39,757 bases of DNA from Mogibacterium sp. GTDB taxonomy: Bacteria > Bacillota > Clostridia > Peptostreptococcales > Anaerovoracaceae. The stretch spans positions 1 to 39,757 of the forward strand of contig JAFVPI010000061.1 in NCBI GenBank assembly GCA_017505405.1, written 5' to 3'. Both the position numbers and the translations under genes were made by a program. Below the pieces are notes generated by a model. The model saw nothing but the letters and a program-made list of their open reading frames with translations, had not been told where the DNA came from and made no database searches. Positions 1 through 7,201 of the stretch are shown here, one piece after another. The first letter of the stretch is position 1, and every line of letters begins with the position of its first letter.

Positions 1-1
1 C

Positions 2-220
2 AGATACCCCGGCGGAGAATCGTTTTTTGATGTGGCAGCCAGAGTCTTTCCGCTGATAAAGGAACTGGACGGGGCAAACGCTCTTCTTGTTACCCATGGC
101 GGCGTTTGCAGGATAATCCGAAGTTATTTTGAAGATATGGGTAACGAAGAATTTGTATGATTCTCTCAGGGGAACTGCGAGGTCAGAATGTACAGCAATA
201 CAGCAGATCCTATAAGATAA
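2..220 (+). pseudogene. Histidine phosphatase (phosphoglycerate-mutase-like) C-terminus, interrupted by an in-frame TGA
   Basis: Only the C-terminal part lies in the window; the gene enters from the left edge. The frame reads RYPGGESFFDVAARV, then LLVTHGG with the second catalytic-type histidine of the histidine phosphatase superfamily, then NEEFV followed by TGA at 158-160. The same frame then continues without a break as FSQGNCEVRMYS to a TAA at 218-220. The GNCEVR stretch matches the conserved end of this family, so the TGA falls inside the normal coding length. TGA is used as an ordinary stop elsewhere in the window. I therefore read this as a nonsense mutation or a sequence error. The truncated product would lose about 20 residues and might still fold. 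Substrate cannot be told from this fragment. Confidence 0.65.
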
Positions 221-248
221 ATTCGTATATGGAAAGGAACAGCATTCA

Positions 249-1409
249 ATGAAGATCGCATGGTTCTGTATTCCGGCGCACGGACATACCAACCCAACGC
301 TCGGACTCGTTAAGACACTTGCTGAAGCCGGACATCAGGTCTGGTATTTCTCGTTTGAAGAATTCCGGCAAAAGATAGAAAGTGCCGGCGCAACTTTCAT
401 TAGCTGTGACGGATTCGATTTTGAAATGGAAGATAAGGACAACGCTGACCGTGTCGGCAAGGATAAAGTCTTTGCGACCGAGCTGCTTGTTTCATCGACC
501 CTTGCGCTTGATGAGATGACTGCACGTGTTATAGGGGAGATAAGACCGGATGTGGTGGTGTCTGACTCTGTAGCGTTCTGGGGCAAACTTGCAGCCATGA
601 AACACGGCCTGCCGTATGTTTCCTCGACCACGACTTTTGCTTTTAACCGGTATTCGGCAAAGTACATGCAGGAGAGCGCCTGGGACATCGCAAGGATGCT
701 CTGGGCAATGCCGCGCATCAACAGGCAGCTGAAACGCCTTCGTGAAAAAGGCTACCCGGTGAAGAGCCTGCTCGACATAGTTCAGAACGACAACGATACT
801 AATACCATAGTGTATACATCGAAGTACTTTCAGCCATGCTCCGAAACCTTTTCTGACAGGTATCACTTCATCGGTCCGTCCATAAGGCCAATCACAGATC
901 CCGTAGAAAAGACTGCGGAGAAGACAGTTTATATCTCGATGGGAACCGTAAATCAGAACAGGCAGTTTTACCGCAACTGCATCAATGCGCTTGCTCCTAC
1001 AGGCTGGCAGGTGATCATATCAATGGGAACAAATACCGATCATTTCGATGATCTTCCGGAGAACATCCAGGTGCATGAGTCAGTTGATCAGATGGCAGTG
1101 CTGTCGATCGCCGATGCATTCATAACTCACTGCGGCATGAATTCCGCATCTGAAGGGCTGTACTATGGCGTGCCGCTCGTGCTTTTTCCGCAGACTCCGG
1201 AACAGGATGCCGTGGCAAAAAGAACTGAGGAGCTTGGTGCAGGCGTCAGGCTGAAATCGATATCCGAAGAGGATGTTCTTGATGCGTTGACCACGGTCAT
1301 TAACGAACCGCAGTATAAGGAGGGTGCAGCGAGGGTAGCTGAAAGCTTCAAAAGCAGCGGCGGGATGGCTGAGGCAAAAGCCTTCCTTGAGATGATCGCT
1401 GCCGGATAA
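249..1409 (+). CDS. MGT-family glycosyltransferase (macrolide/UDP-glycosyltransferase-like)
   Basis: 386 residues, the usual length for bacterial GT1 MGT-type enzymes, which move a sugar from a nucleotide sugar to a small hydrophobic acceptor. The N-terminal acceptor-binding half opens with AWFCIPAHGHTNPTLGL, whose His11 and His13 sit where the family's catalytic histidine lies. The C-terminal nucleotide-sugar half has HCGMNSASEGLYYGVP near residue 294 and FPQTPEQDAVAKR after it, the UDPGT signature region. No signal peptide or membrane segment is seen, so it is probably cytoplasmic. A GGAAAGGA sequence precedes the ATG. It stands alone between a broken gene and a regulator, so the neighbours give no hint of the acceptor; lipids, antibiotics or other xenobiotics are all possible. 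Confidence 0.85.
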   Translation: MKIAWFCIPAHGHTNPTLGLVKTLAEAGHQVWYFSFEEFRQKIESAGATFISCDGFDFEMEDKDNADRVGKDKVFATELLVSSTLALDEMTARVIGEIRPDVVVSDSVAFWGKLAAMKHGLPYVSSTTTFAFNRYSAKYMQESAWDIARMLWAMPRINRQLKRLREKGYPVKSLLDIVQNDNDTNTIVYTSKYFQPCSETFSDRYHFIGPSIRPITDPVEKTAEKTVYISMGTVNQNRQFYRNCINALAPTGWQVIISMGTNTDHFDDLPENIQVHESVDQMAVLSIADAFITHCGMNSASEGLYYGVPLVLFPQTPEQDAVAKRTEELGAGVRLKSISEEDVLDALTTVINEPQYKEGAARVAESFKSSGGMAEAKAFLEMIAAG

Positions 1410-1502
1410 AAGAAGCGCTTCCTGCAACGAAGAAACAGAAGCAGCTGTCTGATGCTGAATGACTCGGGCCGGCACCTGACCAGGTTCTCTACTGAGCGTA
1501 GG

Positions 1503-1531
1503 TTGTTCATCGTGCTTTCACACATTATCCT
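1503..1531 (+). promoter_or_regulatory. Possible promoter of the XRE-desulfoferrodoxin gene
   Basis: TTGTTC at 1503-1508 and TATCCT at 1526-1531 are separated by 17 nt. The -35 is weak; the -10 is the same hexamer proposed for the SCIFF gene. The intergenic stretch 1410-1555 holds nothing else I recognise. Confidence 0.35.
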
Positions 1532-1555
1532 GAAATCAAAAAGGAGGTAATACCT

Positions 1556-2143
1556 ATGAATCAGTATGTGACAGGAACGATGATCAGACGCCTGCGCGAA
1601 AGCAAGGGCCTGACCCAGCATCAGCTGGCTGAAAAAATCAGCGTAAGCGATAAAGCAATATCAAAATGGGAGACCGGCAGGGGGTATCCGGATATTTCCC
1701 TCATCGAACCGCTGGCTGAGGCTCTGGGAGTATCAATAATAGAGCTGTTTTCCGGTGAGGATGTAGCAAACACAAACAGGTCGTTTAACATGCAGAGAGT
1801 AAAGCTGCATGTGTGCCCGATATGCGGCAACATTATCCAGAGCACGGGAGAGGCCGTGGTCAGCTGCTGCGGGATTGTTCTGCCGGCACTGGAGGCGGAA
1901 CCGGAAGATGATGCTCATCATCTTCAGCTGGAGAAGGTCGAAGACGAGTACTTTGTAACGATCCCTCATGAAATGAGCAAAACTCATTTTATTTCGTTTA
2001 TCATGGCTGTGATGGATGATGGAAGTGAGATCCGGAAGCTGTATCCCGAGGGAAATGCAGAGGCGCGTTTCAAAATAAGCAGAACGAAGAGCTTCCTATA
2101 TTACTGTAATCAGCATGGACTGTTCAAAGTACCGGCCCGGTAA
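1556..2143 (+). CDS. XRE-family regulator fused to a desulfoferrodoxin-like domain
   Basis: 195 residues. Residues 8-65 are a Cro/C1-type helix-turn-helix (IRRLRESKGLTQHQLAEKI, then SDKAISKWETGRGYPD). Residues 83-190 resemble a whole desulfoferrodoxin. An N-terminal metal site has Cys87, Cys90 and the pair Cys104-Cys105. A superoxide-reductase-type centre has His122, His138-x5-His144 and Cys184-x2-His187. These spacings match the free desulfoferrodoxin at 7938-8315 (Cys8, Cys11, Cys27-Cys28; His47, His67-x5-His73, Cys116-x2-His119). The Glu-Lys pair just before the first histidine in the enzyme (Glu45-Lys46) is Ala-His here. Inference: a cytoplasmic DNA-binding protein that senses superoxide, redox state or iron rather than turning over superoxide. 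The start has a perfect AAGGAGGT at 1541-1548. An acetyltransferase follows 23 nt later, probably in the same mRNA. Similar XRE proteins with a CPxCGN...CCG tail are, as I recall, common in Firmicutes without assigned function. Confidence 0.85.
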   Translation: MNQYVTGTMIRRLRESKGLTQHQLAEKISVSDKAISKWETGRGYPDISLIEPLAEALGVSIIELFSGEDVANTNRSFNMQRVKLHVCPICGNIIQSTGEAVVSCCGIVLPALEAEPEDDAHHLQLEKVEDEYFVTIPHEMSKTHFISFIMAVMDDGSEIRKLYPEGNAEARFKISRTKSFLYYCNQHGLFKVPAR

Positions 2144-2166
2144 ACTGCAGCTTTACAAAAACGGAA

Positions 2167-2709
2167 ATGATTTACAGAGAACTGAGACCAGGTGAATATG
2201 AGCTTCTGAAGGATTTCACCTATGAAGCGATCTTTATTCCCGAAGGCGTGGAGCCGCCGGACCGCTCTATAATAGAGCTGCCCGAGCTTTCACTGTATTA
2301 TGATGACTTCGGCAGCAAGTCAGACGATTACTGCCTGGTCGCAGAGGATGAAGGTACTGTTGCCGGAGCTGCCTGGGTACGCATCATGAATGATTATGGC
2401 CATGTTGACGAACGCACGCTGTCACTTGCGATATCTGTTCTGAAGAGATACAGAGGACTTGGCACAGGAACACAGCTTCTGCAGACATTACTCGAAAAGC
2501 TGAAGAGCAAAGGATATGAGAGCGTATCGCTTGCGGTCCAGAAAGAAAACTACGCGGTCCGCATGTATAAACAGGCCGGCTTCAAAACTATAAGTGAAAA
2601 CGATGAAGAATATATAATGGTATGTGGTTTGAGCGAACCGGAAAAATGCGGTCTGAGTGAACCGGATCTCTCAGAGGAATATGGCAGTAATGAGTTATTA
2701 TCTGAATAG
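2167..2709 (+). CDS. GNAT-family N-acetyltransferase
   Basis: 180 residues with the GNAT fold. The acetyl-CoA motif A is RYRGLGTGTQLL at about residues 94-105, followed by NYAVRMYKQAGF at about 128-139, the usual motif B. The family transfers acetyl groups from acetyl-CoA to amines on small molecules or proteins; the substrate is not evident. The C-terminal 27 residues extend beyond the fold and carry a short duplication (CGLSEP at 153-158 and again at 161-166, also visible as a DNA repeat). The ribosome binding site is weak (ACGGAA), which fits translational coupling to the XRE-desulfoferrodoxin gene 23 nt upstream. It may act in the same response, but this is inference from position only. 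Confidence 0.8.
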   Translation: MIYRELRPGEYELLKDFTYEAIFIPEGVEPPDRSIIELPELSLYYDDFGSKSDDYCLVAEDEGTVAGAAWVRIMNDYGHVDERTLSLAISVLKRYRGLGTGTQLLQTLLEKLKSKGYESVSLAVQKENYAVRMYKQAGFKTISENDEEYIMVCGLSEPEKCGLSEPDLSEEYGSNELLSE

Positions 2710-2718
2710 TGATATAAT
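2710..2718 (+). promoter_or_regulatory. Extended -10 promoter element of the SPFH gene
   Basis: TGA directly followed by a consensus TATAAT (2713-2718), 35 nt before the ATG. The -35 region (ATGAGT at 2690-2695, 17-nt spacer) is poor. The start of transcription would fall within the palindrome at 2720-2734. Confidence 0.5.
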
Positions 2719-2719
2719 A

Positions 2720-2734
2720 TCGTTATATTAACGA
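2720..2734. promoter_or_regulatory. 15-bp palindrome at the predicted start of transcription
   Basis: TCGTTA-TAT-TAACGA: perfect 6-bp arms around 3 nt, one base after the -10 hexamer and just before the ribosome binding site AAAGGAGG at 2736-2743. A repressor bound here would block initiation. It is too short and AT-rich to be a terminator, and no poly-T follows. The regulator is unknown. Confidence 0.4.
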
Positions 2735-2753
2735 CAAAGGAGGCATAAAGAGT

Positions 2754-3914
2754 ATGAGCAATGTACCTAGAAATATCAGCAGACCGGTCGCGGCAAGTCC
2801 TGCTGTAAATTCTTCTGCGGCGTCATCATTTTTTATCGGCATCCTGGCAATAGCCGGAATGGTTGCTTCGATAATGAACGGAATGTGGTATCTGGCGGTT
2901 GCGGTACTGGTTTTATGGGCTATAGTGGCAAATATAAGGATCGTGCCGCAGGAGCATGCGTATATCATAGAAAGGCTCGGAAAGTTTAAAGCTGTCTGGT
3001 ATGCGGGTCTTCATGTGAAGATCCCTATAATTGACAATATTGTTAATAAGATCTCCCTGAAGGAGCAGGTCTTTGACTTTCCGCCTCAGCCGGTGATCAC
3101 TAAGGACAACGTATCGGTAAAAGTGGATTCGGTAGTGTTTTCAAAGGTCTTTGATCCTCAGAAGTATACATACGGCGTAGAAAACCCTATCGCAGGACTC
3201 CAGAATCTTTCAGCAACTACGCTGAGAAGCATCATCGGCGGAATGGAACTCGATACCACTCTTTCATCGAGAGAGTCCATCAACAGCCAGATGGAAGCGA
3301 TCCTTGACGAAGCAACGGATCCGTGGGGGATCAAGGTCAACAGAGTAGAGCTGAAAAACATCGATCCGCCTCCGGCTATCGAGGACGTCATGACAAAGCA
3401 GATGAGAGCTGAGCGTGAAAGACGTCAGACTGTACTCGAAGCTCAGGCTCATCAGGAGTCCGTAGTATCCAGGGCAGAGGGAGACAAGAGGGCGAAAGTC
3501 CTTGCGGCAGAAGCTGAAAAGGAAGCAAAGATCGCACTTGCTCAGGGTGAAGCCGAATCCATCAGACTGGTATATGAAGCACAGGCACAGGGTCTCGAAA
3601 AGCTCAGAGAAGCCCATATCGATGAAAGCGTTCTCAGACTCAAGGGCCTTGAAGCACTGAGAGATGTTGCAGACGGCAGGGCTACAAAGATATACATGCC
3701 TACGGATATCAGCAAGGTGGTTTCGACACTCGGAGTGGTTTCTGAATCCCTTGGAATAGGTGACTCGACACCTGTCGACAAGTCAGCTAAGCCGGTGAAA
3801 AAGATCGAAGCGGATCCTTGTCTGAATGAGGAAACGAGCAAGGAAGGACGCGCGGCAGCACACACAGGTGATGCCATAAGGGTCGATGTTGAGACCCGCA
3901 AAAGCGTGATTTGA
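2754..3914 (+). CDS. SPFH/Band 7 membrane protein (stomatin/QmcA-like)
   Basis: 386 residues. A hydrophobic stretch at about 24-60 anchors the protein in the membrane. The SPFH domain follows, beginning IVPQEHAYIIERLGKFK and including ISLKEQVFDFPPQPVITKDNVSV, which is the stomatin/paraslipin consensus. A charged helical region rich in Arg, Glu and Ala at about 220-290 should form a coiled coil and drive oligomerisation. The C-terminal 60 residues are low-complexity and poorly conserved. Proteins of this family build ring-like scaffolds in the inner leaflet and are linked to membrane microdomains and protein quality control. No NfeD partner lies next to it in the window. It has its own promoter candidate and a strong ribosome binding site. 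A LUD gene starts 34 nt downstream. Confidence 0.9.
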   Translation: MSNVPRNISRPVAASPAVNSSAASSFFIGILAIAGMVASIMNGMWYLAVAVLVLWAIVANIRIVPQEHAYIIERLGKFKAVWYAGLHVKIPIIDNIVNKISLKEQVFDFPPQPVITKDNVSVKVDSVVFSKVFDPQKYTYGVENPIAGLQNLSATTLRSIIGGMELDTTLSSRESINSQMEAILDEATDPWGIKVNRVELKNIDPPPAIEDVMTKQMRAERERRQTVLEAQAHQESVVSRAEGDKRAKVLAAEAEKEAKIALAQGEAESIRLVYEAQAQGLEKLREAHIDESVLRLKGLEALRDVADGRATKIYMPTDISKVVSTLGVVSESLGIGDSTPVDKSAKPVKKIEADPCLNEETSKEGRAAAHTGDAIRVDVETRKSVI

Positions 3915-3948
3915 CCCGTCGCCTGATACGGAACAGGGGAGGACTGAA

Positions 3949-4578
3949 ATGGACGAGATGATCACAAAGAGGAATGATCTGCTTTCGCAGAAAATAATAA
4001 AAGGGCTTGGATCCAGGAATATGAAAGGGTTCTATGCGCACAGCAGGGGAGAAGCCCTGCAGATCGCGCTCGGACTCATCCCGGAGGGGAGCTCAGTCAC
4101 GATGGGTGGATGTGTAAGCGCCAGAGAGATCGGACTTGTTGATACGCTGAAGGTCGGCGACTACAAATTCATTGACAGAGACCTGGCGGACAATAAGCGT
4201 GTAGCTGCTCTTGCTGCATACGATGTGGATGTATTTCTGGCGAGCTGCAATGCAATGACAGAAGACGGAGTCCTTATCAATATCGACGGCAATGCCAACA
4301 GGGTATCAGCCATTGCTTACGGACCGAGAAAAGTCATATTCATTGTGGGCATGAATAAAGTCTGCAAGGATGTCGACAGCGCAATAAAGAGGGCGCGCAA
4401 TACCGCAGCTCCGGTCAATGCTCAGAGGTTCGGCCTTGATACACCTTGCTGCAAGACCGGCTCCTGCATGGACTGCAAGTCGCCTGACACGATATGCTGT
4501 CAGTTCCTGATAACGAGATACTCAAGACACGATGACAGAATATTCGTGATACTCGTAGATGACAATCTCGGATTCTAA
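3949..4578 (+). CDS. LUD-domain protein (LutC/YkgG-like) with C-terminal cysteine cluster
   Basis: 209 residues of the LUD (lactate utilisation, formerly DUF162) fold: GSSVTMGGCVSAREIGLVD near residues 48-65, DVFLASCNAMTEDG at about 93-107 and GNANRVSAIAYGPRKVI at about 114-130 are typical. A cluster of six cysteines (167, 168, 173, 176, 183, 184) near the C-terminus could bind a metal or Fe-S cluster. LutC proteins work with LutA and LutB in lactate oxidation, but neither partner is nearby. Stand-alone LUD proteins of this size are common in Clostridia and their role is not established. The ATG has AGGGGAGG at 3935-3942. The next gene, a NifX/SlyD fusion, starts 22 nt downstream, so they are probably co-transcribed; both appear to bind metal. 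Confidence 0.8.
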   Translation: MDEMITKRNDLLSQKIIKGLGSRNMKGFYAHSRGEALQIALGLIPEGSSVTMGGCVSAREIGLVDTLKVGDYKFIDRDLADNKRVAALAAYDVDVFLASCNAMTEDGVLINIDGNANRVSAIAYGPRKVIFIVGMNKVCKDVDSAIKRARNTAAPVNAQRFGLDTPCCKTGSCMDCKSPDTICCQFLITRYSRHDDRIFVILVDDNLGF

Positions 4579-4600
4579 AAAACAATTGGAGGATTTTTAT

Positions 4601-5485
4601 ATGAAGATAGCTGTCACTTATGACAACGGAAATGTGTTTCAGCATTTCGGAAGAACAGAGAATTTCAAAATATACGAAGTGGAAGACGGAATGGTAGTTT
4701 CATCAGAAGTGATGAATTCCAACGGAGTAGGGCACGAGGCGCTGGCCTGGCTTCTGAAGGATAGCTCTATCGATGTGCTGATCTGCGGCGGAATGGGCCA
4801 GGGCGCTCAGGATGCTCTTGCTGAAGCGGGCATCGAGGTCTGCGCCGGAGCAGAAGGAAACACTGACGAGGCGGTCGCGGCATACCTTGCAGGCGAGCTC
4901 GTCAACACAGGTGTCAACTGCGATCACCACAATCATGAGCATGGTCATGAACACGATCACGGACATGCTCACGGCGAAGAGGGATGCAGCCCTCAGGACT
5001 GTGCCGGATGCGCAGGCTGCGGAGGAGGCGGGCAGTTTGAGCCGTTCTACTTCTTCGAAGGCACGAATGTCGGAAAAAGAGTCAAGGTCCACTATAAGGG
5101 TACTTTTGACGACGGGACTCAGTTTGATGCATCGTATGACCGCGGCATGCCGCTTGAGTTTGTCTGCGGAGCCGGCGACATGATCAGAGGATTTGACAAA
5201 GCTGTAGCAGAGATGTCTGTCGGAGACATCATAGATGTTCATCTGGAGCCTGAAGAGGCATATGGAATGCCGAATCCTAATATGGTAATTACTGTGCCGA
5301 AGGCCTCGATACAGGGCCTTGACGGGATCGAGACCGGTGATAAGGTAATGCTTCAGGACGAGCTGGGAAGGCCGTTTGATGCGCTTGTTACAGCTCAGGA
5401 CGAGGAGAGCATCACGTTTGACTGCAACCACGAGATGGCGGGCAAAGCTCTTAATTTTACCATCGAAATGCTGGAAATCATATAA
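4601..5485 (+). CDS. NifX/NifB-like cofactor-binding domain fused to a SlyD-like FKBP isomerase
   Basis: 294 residues in three parts. Residues 1-105 are a NifX/NafY-type domain (dinitrogenase iron-molybdenum cofactor family), with MKIAVTYDNGNVFQHFGR, then DVLICGGMGQGAQDAL and NTDEAVAAYLAGEL. Residues 107-145 are a linker with nine histidines (109-124) and five cysteines (107, 129, 134, 137, 140). Residues 146-294 are an FKBP-type prolyl isomerase of SlyD layout: KVHYKGTFDDGTQFDAS, the inserted-flap region around EEAYGMPNPNM, and CNHEMAGKALNF near the end. SlyD is a folding helper that also hands over nickel. Inference: a combined metal- or cluster-carrier and folding factor. The start was placed at this ATG, not further upstream, because GGAGG lies at 4588-4592 and the NifX fold begins exactly here. 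The ROK kinase gene begins 10 nt after the stop. Confidence 0.85.
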   Translation: MKIAVTYDNGNVFQHFGRTENFKIYEVEDGMVVSSEVMNSNGVGHEALAWLLKDSSIDVLICGGMGQGAQDALAEAGIEVCAGAEGNTDEAVAAYLAGELVNTGVNCDHHNHEHGHEHDHGHAHGEEGCSPQDCAGCAGCGGGGQFEPFYFFEGTNVGKRVKVHYKGTFDDGTQFDASYDRGMPLEFVCGAGDMIRGFDKAVAEMSVGDIIDVHLEPEEAYGMPNPNMVITVPKASIQGLDGIETGDKVMLQDELGRPFDALVTAQDEESITFDCNHEMAGKALNFTIEMLEII

Positions 5486-5495
5486 AGGAGCACCA

Positions 5496-6434
5496 ATGGG
5501 AAAAAAGTATCTGGGAGTAGATATAGGCGGCACCTTCATAAAGCTAGGCATCGTAGATGATGCCGGCAATGTAAGCATGCGGCGCGAGGTGCCGATCAAC
5601 AGAAGCGGCAGCGAGACTGTCATGGAAACGCTTATGCGCGGGATCGACGCGCTTCTTGCGGAAGCCGGCTTTGAGGCATCCGATTTTGAAGGCATCGGCG
5701 TATCAGCAGCAGGATGCATCGATACAACTAAGGGATGCGTTGCTGAAAACGGCGGCAACATCCCTGATTGGTCATTCACTCCTGTAACCGGACCTCTTTC
5801 AGAAAGATACGGCATCAGGGCAACAATAGCCAATGACGGCAACTGTGTAGCTCTTGCGGAGGCGTGGATAGGCGCTGCAAAGGGAGTCCGCGATGTTATC
5901 TGCGTTGTGCTGGGAACAGGCGTAGGCGGCGGCATTGTTTCGGGCGGCCGTCTTATTGAAGGCGCTCACGGATTCGGGGGAGAGATCGGACATTTTCCTA
6001 CTCACGCAGATCTGCTTCTTAAAGGCGGAGACAAGTGGAGCTCGCACTATGAGACTTTTGCGTCGACCGGAGCTCTGGTCAGAAGGGCTAAGGCGTCCGG
6101 AAAAGACTGGACGAACGGAAAAGAGATATTCGAAGCGGCTGCATCCGGAGATGAAGACGCATTAAATATCCTTGATGGCTGGACGGATGAGGTAACAGCC
6201 GGAATAACCGGACTGGTACATGTTTTCGACCCTGAAGTCGTGCTGATAGGCGGAGGAGTTTCGGCGCAGGAGGAGTTTCTCATAAAACCTGTGCGTGCCA
6301 AGACGCTTAAAACTGTCACTCCGGACATGGCAGCAGGTCTGCAGGTCAAATCTGCAGAGCTTGGGAACAACGCAGGCATGGTAGGCGCAGTGAAGTATTT
6401 CATTGACAGAAGTACATGGGAGCACACTTTATGA
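5496..6434 (+). CDS. ROK-family sugar kinase (probable glucokinase)
   Basis: 312 residues. The ATP-binding loop is GVDIGGTFIKLGIVDD at 7-22, the catalytic aspartate is in NDGNC (Asp114), and GTGVGGGIVSGG at 140-151 is the second phosphate-binding motif. ROK kinases phosphorylate glucose or related sugars in the cytoplasm; glucokinase is the best guess but the substrate is not proven. Odd feature: after GGEIGHF (His166) most ROK members have a zinc site of the form CxCGxxGCxE; here residues 170-188 contain no cysteine at all. AAAGGAG at 5484-5490 fixes the start. The TGA overlaps the next ATG as ATGA (6431-6434), so it is translationally coupled to the thioesterase gene. Confidence 0.82.
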   Translation: MGKKYLGVDIGGTFIKLGIVDDAGNVSMRREVPINRSGSETVMETLMRGIDALLAEAGFEASDFEGIGVSAAGCIDTTKGCVAENGGNIPDWSFTPVTGPLSERYGIRATIANDGNCVALAEAWIGAAKGVRDVICVVLGTGVGGGIVSGGRLIEGAHGFGGEIGHFPTHADLLLKGGDKWSSHYETFASTGALVRRAKASGKDWTNGKEIFEAAASGDEDALNILDGWTDEVTAGITGLVHVFDPEVVLIGGGVSAQEEFLIKPVRAKTLKTVTPDMAAGLQVKSAELGNNAGMVGAVKYFIDRSTWEHTL

Positions 6435-7162
6435 GTAAGGTGAACTGCAGCCTCACGGTACCCATGAGGGCGATGCCGAGCATGTGCGATGAGAATTCTC
6501 CCATGAGCATACCGGCCATCCTTGACATGTTTCAGGATATAGCAGGCATACACGCGGAATCGGTCGGCATAGGAGCGCTTGAACTCGAAGAGCATGGTCT
6601 GTTCTGGATAGTTTCAAAGCTAAGGCTCAGGATCAGCAGGCGGCCGCAGGTGCAGGAGATGCTTGACGCTGCTACCTGGATCCAGCCTGCGGAGAGGGTC
6701 AGCTGTGAAAGAGACTGGGCGCTCAGCAAAGGCGGCGAGCAGCTTGCCTATGTCAGAAGCATTTGGGCGGCGCTCAGAAGAGACAATTTCAGGCCGGGCC
6801 ACATGGCGGAATTCTATCCGGATTCGGATTTCAGCATCGCGCCGCCAGACGATATGCCATTCACCAGAATGGGAAAGAATTTTGAAGGCGCTGAGTTTAT
6901 AGGAGAATACCGTATAAGGTCCGTAGACATAGACAGGGGCGGCCACATGAATAATGTGAATTACGTGAGGGCCATGCTGGGATGCTTCAGCTGTGCTCAG
7001 CTCGCAGAAATGGATATAAAAGAGCTGGACATGCAGTTTCTTCTGCAATGCTACGAGGGTGAAACGATCAGATTCGTCAGGCGCCCATCAGAGGAAGGAC
7101 TCATGGAAGTCGGTGCTCTTAACGGAGAGGGCAAAGTCTGCTTCCTGGCAGCAGTAAAATAA
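6431..7162 (+). CDS. Acyl-ACP thioesterase (FatA/FatB family)
   Basis: 243 residues with two hot-dog folds in tandem, as in bacterial acyl-ACP thioesterases that release free fatty acids from acyl carrier protein. The N-terminal half has ILDMFQDIAGIHAESVGIG (30-48), the C-terminal half VDIDRGGHMNNVNYVRAML (165-183), which is the catalytic region. In the family this reads D-x-D-x-N-x-H-x-N-N; here the Asn is Gly170 while Asp166, Asp168, His172, Asn174 and Asn175 remain. The start is set by the ATGA overlap with the ROK gene; the upstream in-frame ATG lies inside that gene. A strong terminator follows, so this is the last gene of the operon. Confidence 0.82.
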   Translation: MSKVNCSLTVPMRAMPSMCDENSPMSIPAILDMFQDIAGIHAESVGIGALELEEHGLFWIVSKLRLRISRRPQVQEMLDAATWIQPAERVSCERDWALSKGGEQLAYVRSIWAALRRDNFRPGHMAEFYPDSDFSIAPPDDMPFTRMGKNFEGAEFIGEYRIRSVDIDRGGHMNNVNYVRAMLGCFSCAQLAEMDIKELDMQFLLQCYEGETIRFVRRPSEEGLMEVGALNGEGKVCFLAAVK

Positions 7163-7169
7163 GCAGCAA

Positions 7170-7195
7170 AAAAGCGGTTCGGCTGAACCGCTTTT
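7170..7195. terminator. Bidirectional intrinsic terminator
   Basis: An 11-bp perfect stem (7170-7180 with 7185-7195) and a GGCT loop. The arms start with AAAA and end with TTTT, so it can stop both the thioesterase mRNA and the convergent acetyltransferase mRNA. Confidence 0.85.
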
Positions 7196-7201
7196 ATCGT
7201 G

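Noticed and set aside
158-160. TGA as selenocysteine in the histidine phosphatase
   Set aside because: The position is not catalytic in the family, and I see no convincing hairpin of bacterial SECIS type directly after it.
4559-4600. Upstream in-frame ATG for the NifX-SlyD gene
   Set aside because: It lies in the end of the LUD gene, and the GGAGG and fold both point to the ATG at 4601.
4703-5935. A 410-codon open frame on the reverse strand over the NifX-SlyD and ROK genes
   Set aside because: Shadow of two well-supported forward genes; low-complexity sequence without domain features.
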